Below are positions 10,765 to 23,178 of a stretch of 58,594 nucleotides of DNA, one piece after another; position 1 is the first letter of the stretch; each line of letters starts with the position of its first letter. A program made the position numbers and the translations under genes. The notes under the pieces were generated by a model. It was not told the origin of the DNA. It saw only the letters and a program-made list of their open reading frames with translations, and searched no databases. Source of the stretch: Intoshia linei (lineage: Eukaryota; Orthonectida; Rhopaluridae); assembly GCA_001642005.1 (NCBI GenBank), contig LWCA01000081.1, forward strand, positions 1 to 58,594, written 5' to 3'.

Positions 10765-13700
10765 CTATTCTTCGGTATCATACTCTTCATCTAATTCTGC
10801 GGCATCATCATCTACGTCATCATCAATACCAACATCTTGATATTGTTGATACTCTGAAATTAAATCATTATTATTTGATTCAGCTTCAGTAAATTCCATT
10901 TCGTCCATTCCTTCATTAGTATACCAATGAACGAAAGCCTAAAAATAATATATTAATTTAAGTAATTTTAAAATTGAACACTACGTGTGTAATTCACACG
11001 GTACCCACCAATGACTCTCAAATGGGTCTACTTATGTTCAAGAAATTAAATCATTATAGAAAAGTCGAAATAAAGTGTTATAAAGCAATAAGACTAAGAA
11101 ATATCTACAGAATAAGAATAATATTAAGGGAGGTCAATCTCAATAAAAAGTATACAATGATAATATCTGATACCAAATTACATACGCCTATAATTACCTT
11201 TCTAGAAAACATGGCTTCAAAGTTTGTGGTTAGTCTTTTAAACATTTCTAAGATTGCTAAAAATGAAATGTAAATTTAAAAAAAATTAAAAAAATGTAAA
11301 CCAGTGTTATTTCCAATAAATGTTGCACCCATTTTTTTGTTGAGGGGTGGGATGGAACAGTGTGCAGTTTTAACATTATTTGGTATCCATTCAACAAAAT
11401 ATGAATTATTTTTAGTTTGCATTTTTAACATTTGTTCGTCTACCTAAATAATTTGAGATTATACATTTATAAATATATAAACCTCTTTCATGGAAATGGC
11501 GCCTCTGAACATGGTTGCAACAGTTAAATATCTTCCCTGTCTTGGGTCAACTTCAACCATCATGTTTCTAGGGTCAAACATTTGTTGTGTCAGTTGCTGA
11601 ACAGATATATTTTCGTATTTTGCAGAATTATCACCAGTGCTTAATGGAGCCGTACCAGGCATGAAAAAGTGCAATCGTGGAAACGGAACCATGTTTACTG
11701 ATAATTTTCTCAAATCGGCATTTAACTGGCCTATATTAATCAATTCTAATATATCCATGATAAAAATTTAACCTGGAAAACGAAGACTCGTTGTAACACC
11801 GCTCATTGTTTCAGCTATCAAGTGATTTAATTCATCATAGCTCAATTTGTCCGTTTTTTTATTTTTCATTATTATTCTGTACAGAGCTTCATTATCACAA
11901 CAATATGTTTGATCTGTATTTTCAATTAAGCAATTTGTTGAAAGTATTGAATTGTAGTCTTCGATAACGGTATTTGATACCTACATTAAATGTTACAATG
12001 ATTACATAGATATGAAATAGGTATTTAATATAATATATTACTTTTCTACTGGGAATAATTGATGTAGTAGTTAACATTCTGTCTGGATATTCTTCTCTAA
12101 TGGTATTGATAATTAGAGTTCCCATTCCTGAACCAGTTCCTCCACCCAACGAATGAGACATTTGAAAACCTTGAAGACAATTGCACTGTTCAGATTCTTT
12201 TCTAACAATATCCATTGTTGCATCAATCAGTTCAGCCCCTTCAGTATAATGTCCTTTGGCCCAATTATTTCCTGCACCATTTTTAGCAGAAACCATATTA
12301 TCAGGACGGAACTGTGAAATATACATATTTATTAAAAATTTTTATCATCCATGAAAGCGTTTCTCAACCGGTTCATTAACCAAAATCTACTTTTATGAAA
12401 TAAAAAAAATTCAATAGTTAATAAATAGTATTGATTTATCATTAATATACTACAGTTAGTGTCGTCGAGAGCAAATCGTGGACACCTTATAAAAAATGAA
12501 AAAAATTTAGATAAGATTTTTATAATAAAAATGTTTTTTAATTTATATGTATTATATTTTTGATGTTTAAAAATTTTTTTTTTAAAATCAAGTATTAATA
12601 CAGAATAATAGACCGATCATATGACTCTCTCCACGGCCTAGAATTCATTATGTAGTTAAAACCTTGATAAATTTCATACTAGCATGTTTTATCCTTACGG
12701 AAGTTAAATGGTTTTAATTTTTTCACAATAGATAAGAAATTTGCGATTCTGATTATGAACATGAAAATTTAACATAATTCTTCGATGTGGAACAACTGCG
12801 TCAGAAATTGTGTTTTTTAAAATTATATTACTCTTATTTTTTTTAAGTAAACGAGAATAAACATAGAAATTGTATTTAAATTGTATACAAGTAAGAATTA
12901 ACTTATTGCTCCCACCCAAAAATAATTCAGATATGAAAACGTGCTCAATAAGAATTACTAGTGTATCCAGAGCCGACCCTACCCAGGTCGAGGCCATCAA
13001 AAATGAAAAATAGCTCTCTAAAATTTTTTTTTACACACTAACCATAGTGTGATATAGTCCCTAACTACCTATCTAAGGTTCTTAGCTTGATATTTTAAAT
13101 TTAAGACACCGAATAGTTATAATATTCAAGAATATAATTTTATTAATGCTCAATTTGGAAAAATGATATCCTTATTTTAAGAAAATTTTCGTCGAGCTCC
13201 CCCTAAGTGGAGTTTTGGGTACAGTAAGTTCGGCACTGAGTGTACCATTTATAGTTCCAAACGTGTTAATATTAAGCATAACGTACACACGATCGTGGAG
13301 AGAGCGAGCAATAAGCCCAAAGTTTTTAAAAATGGGACATCTACGTGACATGTACACAAGGGTGTTTCACTAAATCAAACTATGTAAAAATTTAGGTCAA
13401 ATTAGGTTTAATTTGGTATAGAAATCACTATACCGAAAAAAATTTCCATAAAAATTCGTTTTAATTTACAAGAATACTTAATACCGGAAGAAAAGTAATT
13501 TTAACTTTTAATGAAGTGCCGCAGGGTCTTTTTACATTATTTATAAATGACACCCCATTTTTATATTTCTCTAAATAAAATAAATCAAAAGCTTCTTTAA
13601 GTTATTTTTTTTTTCTTTAATGCTTTGTTTCTGGTTTTAAGTATTACTATGAAAAACTTGATAAATTGTTGCCAATGACAAAATTTTTAAAAATATGAAA

Positions 13701-15381
13701 TCACATAATATATATACTACTTTAATATATATTATCAATATGATTTTATATTAAAATACCATGGATACACGTAGTAGCAGTTATACTTAGTATCAATGAG
13801 CAAAAAATTACATTAATTAATTTTTTATTTGATTTTAAATAAGGAAATAAAAAAATCAAAGAAAATCAGGTGTGTTTTATATAGGAAATTAAAATTGCGT
13901 GCGACACGTCATTCCTGGTAAAAAAAAAAATTTTTTTTGATTATGTGCTCATGATCAAAACTTCACAACTTGTGACCTAAAGTTGTTACCAATGACTAAA
14001 TTAACAGTCCAAGAGTTGTAAAAATCACCAATTTCAGGAAAGTTTATTTTTGAGAGTGTTTTATCGTAAATTTTAATATCAGAAATTTTCATCATCACGC
14101 TAAGAAGCATAAATACCATTACGATATTTCTGTAATACAAATATTAATACCAAATATCAATTGTCATTATTTTTGAATTTGCAGAATGAAAATTTAAATT
14201 TTAATTCAAAAATTTGAAAAATATTTGGTTGATAATTATCAACTTACACATATTAGGTTATCTGATAAGTATCGTATGATATATGCTATTAAACTTTTGA
14301 GGTTCAAATTTTTTACCCAAATTTGATTTCAAAATTATATTCCAAATTTTTAAAATTGATAGTTATCCACCAATAATATGCTAAAATTTATTTTTAACCA
14401 GGAATCCGTAAATTTCTGAGGTTCAAATTTTTAAGCCAAATTTGGTGCCAAGATGAATTTTCAAAATCTTTAAAAATTGGGCTTAAAAAAAAAAATCACA
14501 AAAAATTTTAATATAATTACCAAATAAAAAAAATCAACAAAGTGACTTTTTGACCGTGAATACGTCAATTTGTATAATTAATTTTTGTTGTATAAGTTAA
14601 TTGGAAATAACTCTATTTATACGTTTTGTGATTTTTTTAAATTCTAAGATTCTGTTTATATTTTAAAAAAAGGTAACGTGTTGGTTTGATCTTGAAACAG
14701 CAAGTTTTAAAGGTTGTGACTTATGATAATGGTCATGATTTTCAAAACCTTATTATTTCGTATTATTTTGATCTTATTCTCATTGGTGCAAAATAATGAA
14801 TATTTGAATGTATTCAAAATTAAAATTAATACAAGTGTTTAAAATTTAAATGATAGATCAAACATCATGACTACATTTAATTTAAACTTAATAATAATAA
14901 TATATGCTTTAAAATCTACATTGTAAAATACTTTGTGTAGTTACAAAATTATTGAATGAGTATAGAATGAGAAAACCCTCGAGACGATTTGAGATTAACG
15001 GACAGTTAGCTTTGGTCAATAAACATAAAAAGAATAAAATGAATTTACTATTCCTCCAATTTTTGAGTTTCTAACAGCTTGTAAAGTTCCTGGTTCGAGA
15101 TCAATAAGAATAGCTCTAGGAACATGCCTCGTACCTTTGATTTGAAGTATAAAAAAGTTTTTTTAAAAAAACCTGCCGTTTCATTAAAGTATACATTGAG
15201 TCCGTCTTTGCAAATTTGGTTATCCCCGACGAAAACGCCATCATTGTCTAGTTGGTGTTCAGCGGCTATACCTTCCCAAAACTAAAACATAAAAATCATG
15301 CAAGGTCAAATATAGGCGTCCTACCATAGTTCCTATTTGATTTCCACATTGTCCTACTTGTAAAGTGATAATATCTGGCAT
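10765..15381 (-). CDS. Beta-tubulin, nine exons, about 450 aa
   Basis: Structural GTPase of microtubules, pairing with alpha-tubulin. Exons on the minus strand: 15381-15325, 15281-15173, 15134-15049, 12311-12042, 11980-11773, 11730-11483, 11443-11302, 11256-11198, 10938-10765. All phases fit and length is normal. Visible motifs are [10 protein letters not shown] at the nucleotide site, [17 protein letters not shown], the tubulin signature [32 protein letters not shown], and the C-terminal [15 protein letters not shown] followed by an acidic Asp/Glu tail. The start reads MPDI rather than the conserved MREI that marks nascent beta-tubulin for autoregulated mRNA decay. Many other normally invariant sites differ, for example VIEDYN for VVEPYN. 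Intron 3 (2,737 nt) holds repeats and a small opposite-free ORF. Divergent orientation to INSIG with 506 bp between the starts suggests a shared promoter region. Confidence 0.96.
12965..13245. repeat. Family B MITE copy in tubulin intron 3
   Basis: Short element with imperfect terminal inverted repeats: it opens CCAGAGCCGACCCTACC and closes AGTAAGTTCGGCACTGAG. The body is AT-rich with the family signature 'CTTGATATTTTAAATTTAA' and 'TGCTCAATTTGGAAAAATG'. No coding capacity is seen. The same body recurs at about 6825-7085, 10515-10673, 21355-21570, 29365-29615, 30243-30455 and 36424-36685. The class is not certain; terminal repeats and size suit a non-autonomous DNA transposon. Confidence 0.7.
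13955..14140 (-). CDS. Possible small secreted peptide ORF nested in tubulin intron 3
   Basis: A 61-codon open frame starts [20 protein letters not shown], which has the shape of a signal peptide, followed by about 40 polar residues including [11 protein letters not shown]. It sits inside the 2.7-kb third intron of beta-tubulin on the same strand. A GT near 13978 could be a donor, so the real C-terminus may differ. No family is recognised. In DNA this AT-rich a 61-codon frame can arise by chance; the signal-peptide form is the only positive evidence. Confidence 0.25.
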   Translation of the reverse strand: MYYRNIVMVFMLLSVMMKISDIKIYDKTLSKINFPEIGDFYNSWTVNLVIGNNFRSQVVKF

Positions 15382-15887
15382 GAAAATTGGAGAATATAAA
15401 AATGTTTACTTTATACCTAACTGTAATAGTTTATTAAAATTAATAAATAACAGATTAATGTCGTTTAAAATATATTAATTTTACAATAACATTATTTAAA
15501 AAATACTTTAATGAGTAAATTAACAAATACTTTGATATTCAGCTGCGCAGAACTTTTATGAATGTCAACAATATTTAATGTTTACTTAAATCATCTCGTA
15601 CATGTTGATTTATTATTTCGAGTGTCTGAATTGCCATGAGTTTTGTATAAAGTTGAACATAACCAGTCATACATCTGTTTAAACATTATCGTTTAATTAC
15701 AACTTCCCAGAACCCAATAATTATACAAGGGTTTGTAAAGTTCTAATTCTGAATAACCATATTTAGAAATTATCAAACATTTTTGAAAAATTGGTATGTA
15801 AACATGTGTCCTGATGTTACAATATATAATTTAACCTTTATATATTTATTAATTATTTTAAAATGTTTCGTATAAATATATTTAGAT
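15382..15887. promoter_or_regulatory. Bidirectional intergenic region between beta-tubulin and INSIG
   Basis: These 506 bp separate the start codons of beta-tubulin (minus) and INSIG (plus). No ORF and no repeat-family copy was recognised here, so both promoters and 5' UTRs must lie in it or in unseen 5' exons. No specific promoter element is claimed. Confidence 0.4.
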
Positions 15888-18073
15888 ATGAAACAAAAAG
15901 TAATAATGTTTATGGTGGGTTTGTTATATTCGTTAATTTTGCTGTCTATATACTTTCATGACATTTATTGTCCAATTTCCACCAAAAATCAAATAATTAT
16001 TTATTCTATTTCTGGTTTTTTTTCAAGTAACGCATGACTTATATATTGCATTTTTGTTTAGTCTTTGTGAGCCAAGTGTATTCGTATGCCGATCAGAAAA
16101 TGTTGGGTATTATTAAATACATCGATTTGACTAAACTCATAAAAGGTATAAGCATGTTCATAGGAATTAATCATGCCATGTCGGTAAACACTTTAAACAA
16201 TATAACATTACAGTTTATTCAAGATAATTAATTTTTCAGAAAATGATATTTTACAGTCAACTTGATTTGTATTTATGTTTGGTACCATTATCTATTGGAT
16301 TATGGTGGATTACTGATCGTTCTTACCATGGTTTGTTTATATCGTGCATTTTGGCAATGATTTTATTTTATGCTTTGGACAACAATATTCACAAATATAT
16401 GCAAATTGAGTAAATAATTTTGTTTTATTTATATAATTTTTACATACAGTCGAAAAAATATATTAACAAAAATTTATTTTCTAATATATATAATATACTA
16501 GCTTGACTGTTATATATTTTGTATAAGAAGGAGCTAGCTCTATCGAACTTTAAACGGTCTCAATATTTGGTAGGGTTTTTAAGGAAAAATTTTTTTCACT
16601 CAGTTTTTAAAGATTTTGAAAATGCCATAAAATGTTAAAAATATTCTCTCAAAACCCTACAAAATTTTTATTCTAAAATTATCTCAAAATCTTTAAAAAA
16701 TGTAGATAAAAATATTCCCTTAAAAATTCTACAAATTTTGGTCATTGTTTATTGGTCATTAGGTTAAAGAAACCTTGAATAAACCACAAAAAGATTGTCA
16801 AAAATACGTCGTTCTAAGGTGTATTGTTCTCACAATACATTGCTCAAATGAATGTTCGCTATTCAATTTCTTTATTTACATTTGATTTAGTTCTGAATGC
16901 AATAACATACTCAACTATGGTTTGAAAAGTCATTATATCGATATCGCCATCATCCAAATTATAATTTACTACATCTTTCATGGTTATACTTTGTTATGTG
17001 TACAATTGTAAGAAAAAAACAACTCAATAACAGTGTAAATTTCATTTTATCGAGTCCGAAAACAATTTGTAACTCATATGTATTTGTGAAAAAATAATTA
17101 ATATATTTACTTCATAAGCATACATGTCTTGCATGTAATGTATATACAATTTTAACTATAAGATTCAATAATAATATTAAAGAACATATACAAAGTGTAT
17201 TTATTACTCAAAATAAAATCAACCCTAAAAAGACTTTTTCATCAATATAAATGTACATTGTGGGACAAAAAGTTTTGTAACAAATTTAAATTGAGCATAT
17301 AGCTTTAAAATTTGGATGTAAATTTTCACTTTACAAGGATAAGATGAACATTAAGCTGTAAAATTATAGTTGCATACTAGGTCGAATGTTTTGTACTTGT
17401 TATGTTCGTACAAACAGGATTTAGCTCTGCCGAGGGCGAACTTTTTTAATTCTACATAAAAAAATTAATGCAATAATAAAATATTACTTAAAAATGCTAC
17501 TAATCACTATTATCAATCTTTTAAAGCAGTGGTTTCGAAACTTGTTTCACCATGAACCCTTTAAATTTTTTTTTTGTAGTTTCGAAATAAAAAAAATGAA
17601 TACTAAAGTGCTTATTCGACCGTGAAGGCGTCACTTTGTCAGATTGAAATTTTTTATGTGTTAACTAGATATAACTGTGTCAACTATATTTTTTATAAAT
17701 ACTAGGACTATTTTCATTTTTTAAAAAAAGGGTAATCTGGATATTCATCGTGAAAATTCACTTTGTTGGATTTATAATAATATTTATGATTTTTTTACCG
17801 CATTTAAATTTTAAGTTTCTGGGACTTTTAGTTTTTAAAATTAATAGTAAGAAAATATATTGAATATAATGTTACAATAAAAAAATTAGAATGCCTCAAA
17901 GCTGTAATAATCAATTTATACACAATTGGCTTCCATTCTTGCTATTTGGAGCAATTACAATGTTAGGGAGTATTTCAAGAGAATTACAGTTTTATGTATG
18001 TTTTATAATTCAGAAATATAAATTAGTCTATTCATCTAAATTAGCTGTTTCATGGGTTTTACAGGGGTCATAA
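15888..18073 (+). CDS. INSIG: INSIG, insulin-induced gene protein homologue, four exons, about 208 aa
   Basis: ER membrane protein that in animals holds SCAP-SREBP in the ER when sterols are high and helps degrade HMG-CoA reductase. Exons: 15888-16026, 16062-16212, 16257-16409, 17890-18073; phases agree. Recognised blocks in order are a first hydrophobic segment (VGLLYSLILLSIYF), FIGINHAMSVNTLNNITL (family VFVGINHASAKxDFxNN), PLSIGLWWITDRS (family LSLGLWWTFDRS, including the Asp of the DRS loop used for SCAP contact in mammals), and NWLPFLLFGAITMLGSISREL (family SWLPCIFFxGGVTxGNIGRQL). The protein is slightly shorter than human INSIG2 and has no obvious CPCCG-like loop. About 25 C-terminal residues after SREL match nothing known. 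Intron 3 is 1.48 kb because of repeats. Divergent but confidently assigned. Confidence 0.92.
16410..17889. repeat. INSIG intron 3 packed with family A copies
   Basis: Two family A starts are visible, at about 16499 (ACTAGCTTGACTGTTAT) and about 17376 (GTCGAATGTTTTGTAC, then TTAGCTCTGCCGAGGGC), the second running to about 17800. Between them a 41-codon minus-strand frame (16981-16859, start MKDVVNYNLDDGD) is open but has no family match and no conserved neighbours, so it is not called as a gene. Confidence 0.6.
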
Positions 18074-18496
18074 TAATAATATTATTATTAAAATTTTCAG
18101 CTAAATTTTCAACACGTGGCAGTAGTTGCAAATCTTTGTATTTTCTTTTTATAACTTAACAATTTAAATTTTTTTACAAAACTCTAAAAATTTCAAACAT
18201 ATTTAATAATGTATTTCGGAAAAGTTAACAATACGTCGGATGACATTTGAAGATGGCTATATATTTTGAACATACACAATAAAAAACCCCACGTATAAAA
18301 ACTCATATTAAAGAATATTTAACCAATATTAAGAGAACCATTTGAATATCCCGAAGAGTTGCTTTTATTCGTAGTTAAAATAAAATGGATAATTATATTT
18401 TGGAAAAGTGGGTGTTTCCAGATTTCATTTAAATATTTTAACCTCCTTCGGTAATAGAAAGAACTTTATTTCAGGCTTAAATGTTAATTTAATATA

Positions 18497-18650
18497 AAGT
18501 GGCCATAAAAAATACGTACTATCAATTTTAGTTTATTTGGTGTTTAATGTAAAGCCAAAACTACTTATTTATGATGATAAATAAAAATTTTCGGCTTAAA
18601 ATTTATTCCAAATAAACTAAAAGTGATAGTACGTATTTTTCTGGCCACTT
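18497..18650. mobile_element. Tc1/mariner-type hairpin MITE, 154 bp
   Basis: Near-perfect inverted repeat flanked by TA on both sides (18495-18496 and 18651-18652). The left arm begins AAGTGGCCATAAAAAATACG and the right arm ends CGTATTTTTCTGGCCACTT. Arms of roughly 55-60 nt enclose a small palindromic loop. TA target-site duplication and long terminal repeats are the mark of mariner-like MITEs. It lies between the convergent 3' ends of INSIG and DDX23, so transcripts of either gene may carry the hairpin. From 18074 to 18496 nothing else is recognised. Confidence 0.8.
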
Positions 18651-18723
18651 TATTCAATAAGATAATATTAATTTTAGTTTTCCATGACGAAAACAAAAGA
18701 AAACTGAACAATACAAAAGCAAT

Positions 18724-21700
18724 TTATTGAACATAAATTTTTTCCTCACATCGTCGTTTTTGTACAATGGTTCCTGGTCTATTTTGGGCTTCTGGGTGAC
18801 TTGCTAATTCCATGGGACAAGTAGAAACGGGGCTTTCCTTAAGTAACAATTTCAAATCATAAAATACGGCGGCATCTTCCTTGGTAAGGAAAGTAATTGC
18901 ATGACCTTCTTTACCGGCTCTGCCTGTTCGTCCAATTCTGTGAACATAATCTAAATTATTATTAAAACTACTAATAGGCGTAGAATTCATAAATAGTCTA
19001 ATTAAACACTTTAACGACAAATTTAGATTTTACCAGTACCTAATCTAATAAATAGACCGGTAAAGAATTATATTTGCACACTGCACTTATCTAAATAGAC
19101 TCGTCGTTTTATGTAGTTTAAAAAATTTAATTTAATTTACCTTCAATAGATTTTGCCATGTCATAGTTTATAACAACTGAAACATCTTTAATATCGATAC
19201 CTCGACCAGCAACATCAGTGGCAACAAGAATGTCTTTATTTCCTTCTTTAAGAGATTGAAGTGCAAAATCCCTGGCATCCTGACTTTTTCCACCATGAAG
19301 AGTAGTAGTTCTATATTCCAATTTTTCCAAACCACGACATAACATATCGGCTCCTTTTTTCTGGTTAACAAAAATTATAATTGGTGGTTCGAATCCGGCA
19401 TTTAAAATTTCGAGTAACTTCTTTCTCTTCTTTGATGGTTCGATAAGGAATACAACTTGTTTAGTTCGTTCGGTTGGTTTGTTGATAGATCCAATTTGAA
19501 CCACTACTGGTCTACGGAGATAATTTTTGGCCATTCTCTCAACAGCTGGAGGCATAGTAGCTGTAAACATGACCGTTTGGCGGAACTTGCTTCTAGTATT
19601 ATAATTTTTTAATAAAATTTCCTCGTCTTCCGCGTCTTCGGTGTCTGGTTTCTGATTAGAAACTGGTAAAAGGTTTAATAGACGTTGTACATCAGTTTCA
19701 AACCCCATATCAATCATTCTGTCGGCCTCATCCATCACAATATATGTACATCGGAGTAATACAACATATCTGTTTTCAACGACATCCAAGAGACGACCAG
19801 GGGTAGCAATGACAATTTCACAACCTCTTCGAAGTTTAAAACCTTGTTCCTCTTTTGATAAACCACCCACGACAGAAACGGTACGTAAACCAAGAGGTTT
19901 AGCAAATTTTATAGTTTCTTCTTCAATCTGTTGAGCTAATTCTCTAGTTGGAGCTAATATAATAGCATATGGTCCTTCTTCAGCAGACGTTTCTCGTTCA
20001 TTGGTTGGTAAGTTTGTGATCCATACCAACAAAGGTATTATAAATGCGGCCGTTTTACCACTTCCTGTTTCAGCAATACCGATAATGTCTCTATTTTTCA
20101 TTCCAATAGGTATAGCTTGACGCTGAATTGGAGTTGGTTCAAGATAGCCTAAATTTCTTAAAATTTTGTCAATTTCATGTGGAAAATTGGCTTCCTTCCA
20201 GCTTCTTAATGGGTCAGCAATTCTACCACCTTTTACATTAATGTTGTAATCTTCTTTAAAAATGCGCCAATCCCGTTCCAACATGTCTTCGACGTCTTTT
20301 TCAGACCAGTGCCTATCAGCCCACAGCAGATCAGTCTCTTTTTTCATAACAGTCTTTAACCTACGTTTTTCCATATTTTTCTGCATATAAGTTCGTCTTT
20401 TAAATAATAAATCTCCATAAAATTCAGTTTGTTCCTTCTTTTGTTGTAAAAGATCAATACCAGCGACATAACCTCTACCGTAAAATTGAAGTGCATGTTT
20501 GTTCTTATAAACTGGATTATAATCAGTTGATGTATCGTCTCCTACATCCCAGTCAAAAACAAATTTTCTATCGTTTAATCTCCGAATTTTTTTCTTTTTT
20601 TTATCACCTCCAAGATATCTTGACTAAATGAAATATTTTTAATATACTACGCAATAACAACCTTTATCGATTTTTGTTCCATATCCAAATCCTCAACGTT
20701 TCGTTCTACTCCTGTAATGTCAGTTTTTGTACGTTCCATTCGTCGTTTGTATTCCAAATCTAAATTTTTAAAAATTTAATACATTAAAACAAAATTATAA
20801 ATCACCTTTATCACGACGAACGAAAATCCTCAATTTCTTTCGGTGTTCTTCAATAGCGTTTTTTCGTTTTTTAGCTTCCTCTTCACGTCTTTTAATTGCT
20901 TCATTTTCTCTTGCCGCACGAGTTAGAAAAACTGGCTAAATGTCGAATAATAAAATGTTTCAAATGATATAAACCTTTTCATTTCTTTCCTTTTCTTCTT
21001 GTTTAGATTTGATAATTTCTTCCAAAGATAATGGATTAACTTCATTTTTCCAGACACTCAATTTATCAGAATCTTTGCGATTTTTTTCTATTCTATTACA
21101 ATAAAAAATTAAAATTACTATTACATTACTGTTCCAAGATTAAATAATCGTCATTCGATTTAGGTTCAATGTTATATTTAAAAGAAGATCTGAATAGAAA
21201 ATTTAAACAAAATATAAACTGCATACTTTTTCTTTTTTTCTGTGTGGGGTCGTTTTCTAGATTTTTCTTTTTCTTCTGATGTTGCATGTCTATGTTTATC
21301 ATGAAGGCTGGATTTAACTTCTCTATAAAACTATATTAAATTCAATAAATTTACCACGGCTATCATTACATCCGAGCCTACCATGCTCAAGACCCTAAAA
21401 CTATTTCGCAAACAATGCAAAGATGGTATATAGCCCTAGATACCTCTCAACGGGCTAGATTTGATACATAAGATAGGTACATTCAAAAATATTATTTTCT
21501 TAAATGTCCAATTTGGATACACGAGTCACGAAGACCTCTAGGGTAAGGTAGGTTGGGTTCCGCTTATCTGGACCATATTTGAAATTTAAACAAGAGTTCA
21601 GGTTAAATTAGCCAACAAAAACTAAAAGCCAAAAAATCATTATACAGTTGAGTGTAAAGGTTAGGCCAGAGGTGGGGAACGTGTGGCCTTCTAAATAATT

Positions 21701-23178
21701 TGAATCATTTTTGATATAAAATTGTTTCAGAAAAATATTTGTAAAAGCGGTTTTTTCTTTAAGGGTTGGTAAAATTAGGTTATTTCTTTTGTAATCAGAT
21801 AGAGAGAGTTTTTCCTTAAAGATATAGGGATTAAGGATAATAATGAAATTATCTTCTCTGTTTGAAGAAAAGCCTGCCAAAGCCTAAAAGACAATGTAAA
21901 TGTGGTAGTATAATGGTATGGGCAGCATTTTTGATATGTGGAAAGACATAAATGGTGTGTTATATATGTGACATATATTGTCGTCAGAATTTAATTTTCA
22001 ATAATCTACTGCTATACAGGGCACCAATTTGATATACCAACAAGAGAATGCGCCCATCCATATATCAAGATCGACAAATGCATATTTTTAAAAAGTTAAT
22101 ATTTTATTTTTACCATGGCATTCTATGTAACCCGACGTCAATCTGATCGAAACCCTATCAGGTATTATGTCGAGAGCTGTCTACAACGACACACATTAAT
22201 ATTATATAGAAAACTTAAAACCCGCTATTACAAATGGCAAGGATGGTATTTATCCTGATTTCTTAAAAAACTGGTCAATTCAATAAATGACAGGATTTTT
22301 AGATAGATAAACACCAATCGATTTTTTTGCATCCATATTAAATTAATAATTTGTAAATATTAGTAAATAATTTAGTTTTTATGAAAAGTCGCCTTATTTT
22401 TGATAGTCTTTTAAAGGTTTTTATAAAACTGAAATATCGGGTCGCGTTATTTTTGAAACGAAGTGTAAGTCAATAAAAAATATTAATAATACTATAAAAT
22501 ACCAAATTTAGTCCAGCGCCTCCAAAAGTTAAAAATTTTCTGTCGCCCCCTAATATCTCCAGTGCCCCTATGTGGGCGCTACCGCCCATGTTAGGAATCA
22601 CTGGATCATACAATTTAGGGTGCGTTGGTTAATGTTTAATTATATATAAATTATGGATTATTAAATTGAAACCTAGATTCCTTTTTATCGTCTTTAATCG
22701 ATTCAGAAGGTACAGAATCGTGCTTAACGATACCAACAGTAGATTTTATTCTATCAGGTTTACTGTCAGATTTGACACATTTAGCAACAGAATTTAATCT
22801 TTCTCTTTTATTACTAGTGCCGCCATCACCCTTGTTTTCTTTACACGATTTTTCACCTTAAAAATAAAGTAATGTAAAATTATAAATCTCACTAAAAATA
22901 TATTTGTCTTTTATATTTTTATTTTGTACAATTACAGAGACTTAAAAGATTAATACTAAAATAAAAAATATTACCGGGTTTAGTCGATATATATTCGTCT
23001 AAATGAATTTGATCAGATTTTACATTCTTTTCATTAACTAAAAATAATTCACGATTAATTAAAAATCAAATACAATGTACCTTTTAATTGGTGTTTCAGT
23101 TTTAACGAATCATTCAAAACATTTAAATTGTTACAATCTTTATTTGATTTTAATGCATTATTATCATCAACCTCTTCC
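18724..23178 (-). CDS. DDX23: DDX23/Prp28 DEAD-box RNA helicase of the U5 snRNP, about 852 aa
   Basis: Spliceosomal ATPase that exchanges U1 for U6 at the 5' splice site. Exons on the minus strand: 23178-23081, 23037-22975, 22856-22673, 21322-21227, 21189-21130, 21092-20975, 20935-20806, 20759-20662, 20623-19141, 18950-18724. Prp28-specific blocks DRDWRIF-like [11 protein letters not shown] and DYNPVYK precede the helicase core. Motifs are AETGSGKT (I), PTRELAQQ (Ia), [11 protein letters not shown] (II), FTATMPP (III), and [13 protein letters not shown] (VI) in the last exon. The C-terminus ends in the family's Prp28 tail. The N-terminal 200 residues are Lys/Asp/Ser-rich but lack the arginine-serine repeats of the human protein. 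The first exon begins with G, so the start codon may be split (AT at 23256-23255, then G at 23178). A 1.35-kb intron (21323-22672) contains transposon remains. Confidence 0.97.
21355..21570. repeat. Family B MITE copy in a DDX23 intron
   Basis: Begins near CATCCGAGCCTACCATGCTC and ends near AAGGTAGGTTGGGTTCCGC, with the family body ('GATATGATACATAAG'-like centre and 'TGTCCAATTTGGAT'). It lies within the 1.35-kb DDX23 intron. Confidence 0.6.
21665..22270 (+). pseudogene. Tc1/mariner transposase relic, beside a hAT-like end, in a DDX23 intron
   Basis: A hAT-type terminus (CCAGAGGTGGGGAACGTGTG) lies at about 21666. From 21895 the plus strand encodes broken pieces of a Tc1-like DDE transposase: [10 protein letters not shown] (family GGSxMVWGxF), [12 protein letters not shown] (family QQDNAPxH with the second catalytic acid) and [11 protein letters not shown] (family SPDLNPIExLWG, where the third acid sits). 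Stops and frame changes separate the pieces, so it is dead. It is antisense to DDX23 and should be spliced out. Confidence 0.75.

Noticed and set aside
10974-11273. 99-codon plus-strand frame
   Set aside because: It is antisense to tubulin exon 8 and intron 8 and has no family resemblance.
12704-13000. 98-codon minus-strand frame in tubulin intron 3
   Set aside because: It overlaps a family B MITE end and reads as unordered AT-rich sequence without signal peptide, domain or splice support.
16859-16981. 41-codon minus-strand frame in INSIG intron 3
   Set aside because: Too short for this base composition and with no homologue, splice partner or signal sequence.
19168-19371. 67-codon frame on the minus strand inside DDX23
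   Set aside because: Shifted frame within the helicase exon; the conserved helicase motifs are in the other frame.
21608-21880. 90-codon minus-strand frame in a DDX23 intron
   Set aside because: It overlaps a hAT-like terminus and adjoining transposon debris, so chance opening is more likely than a gene.
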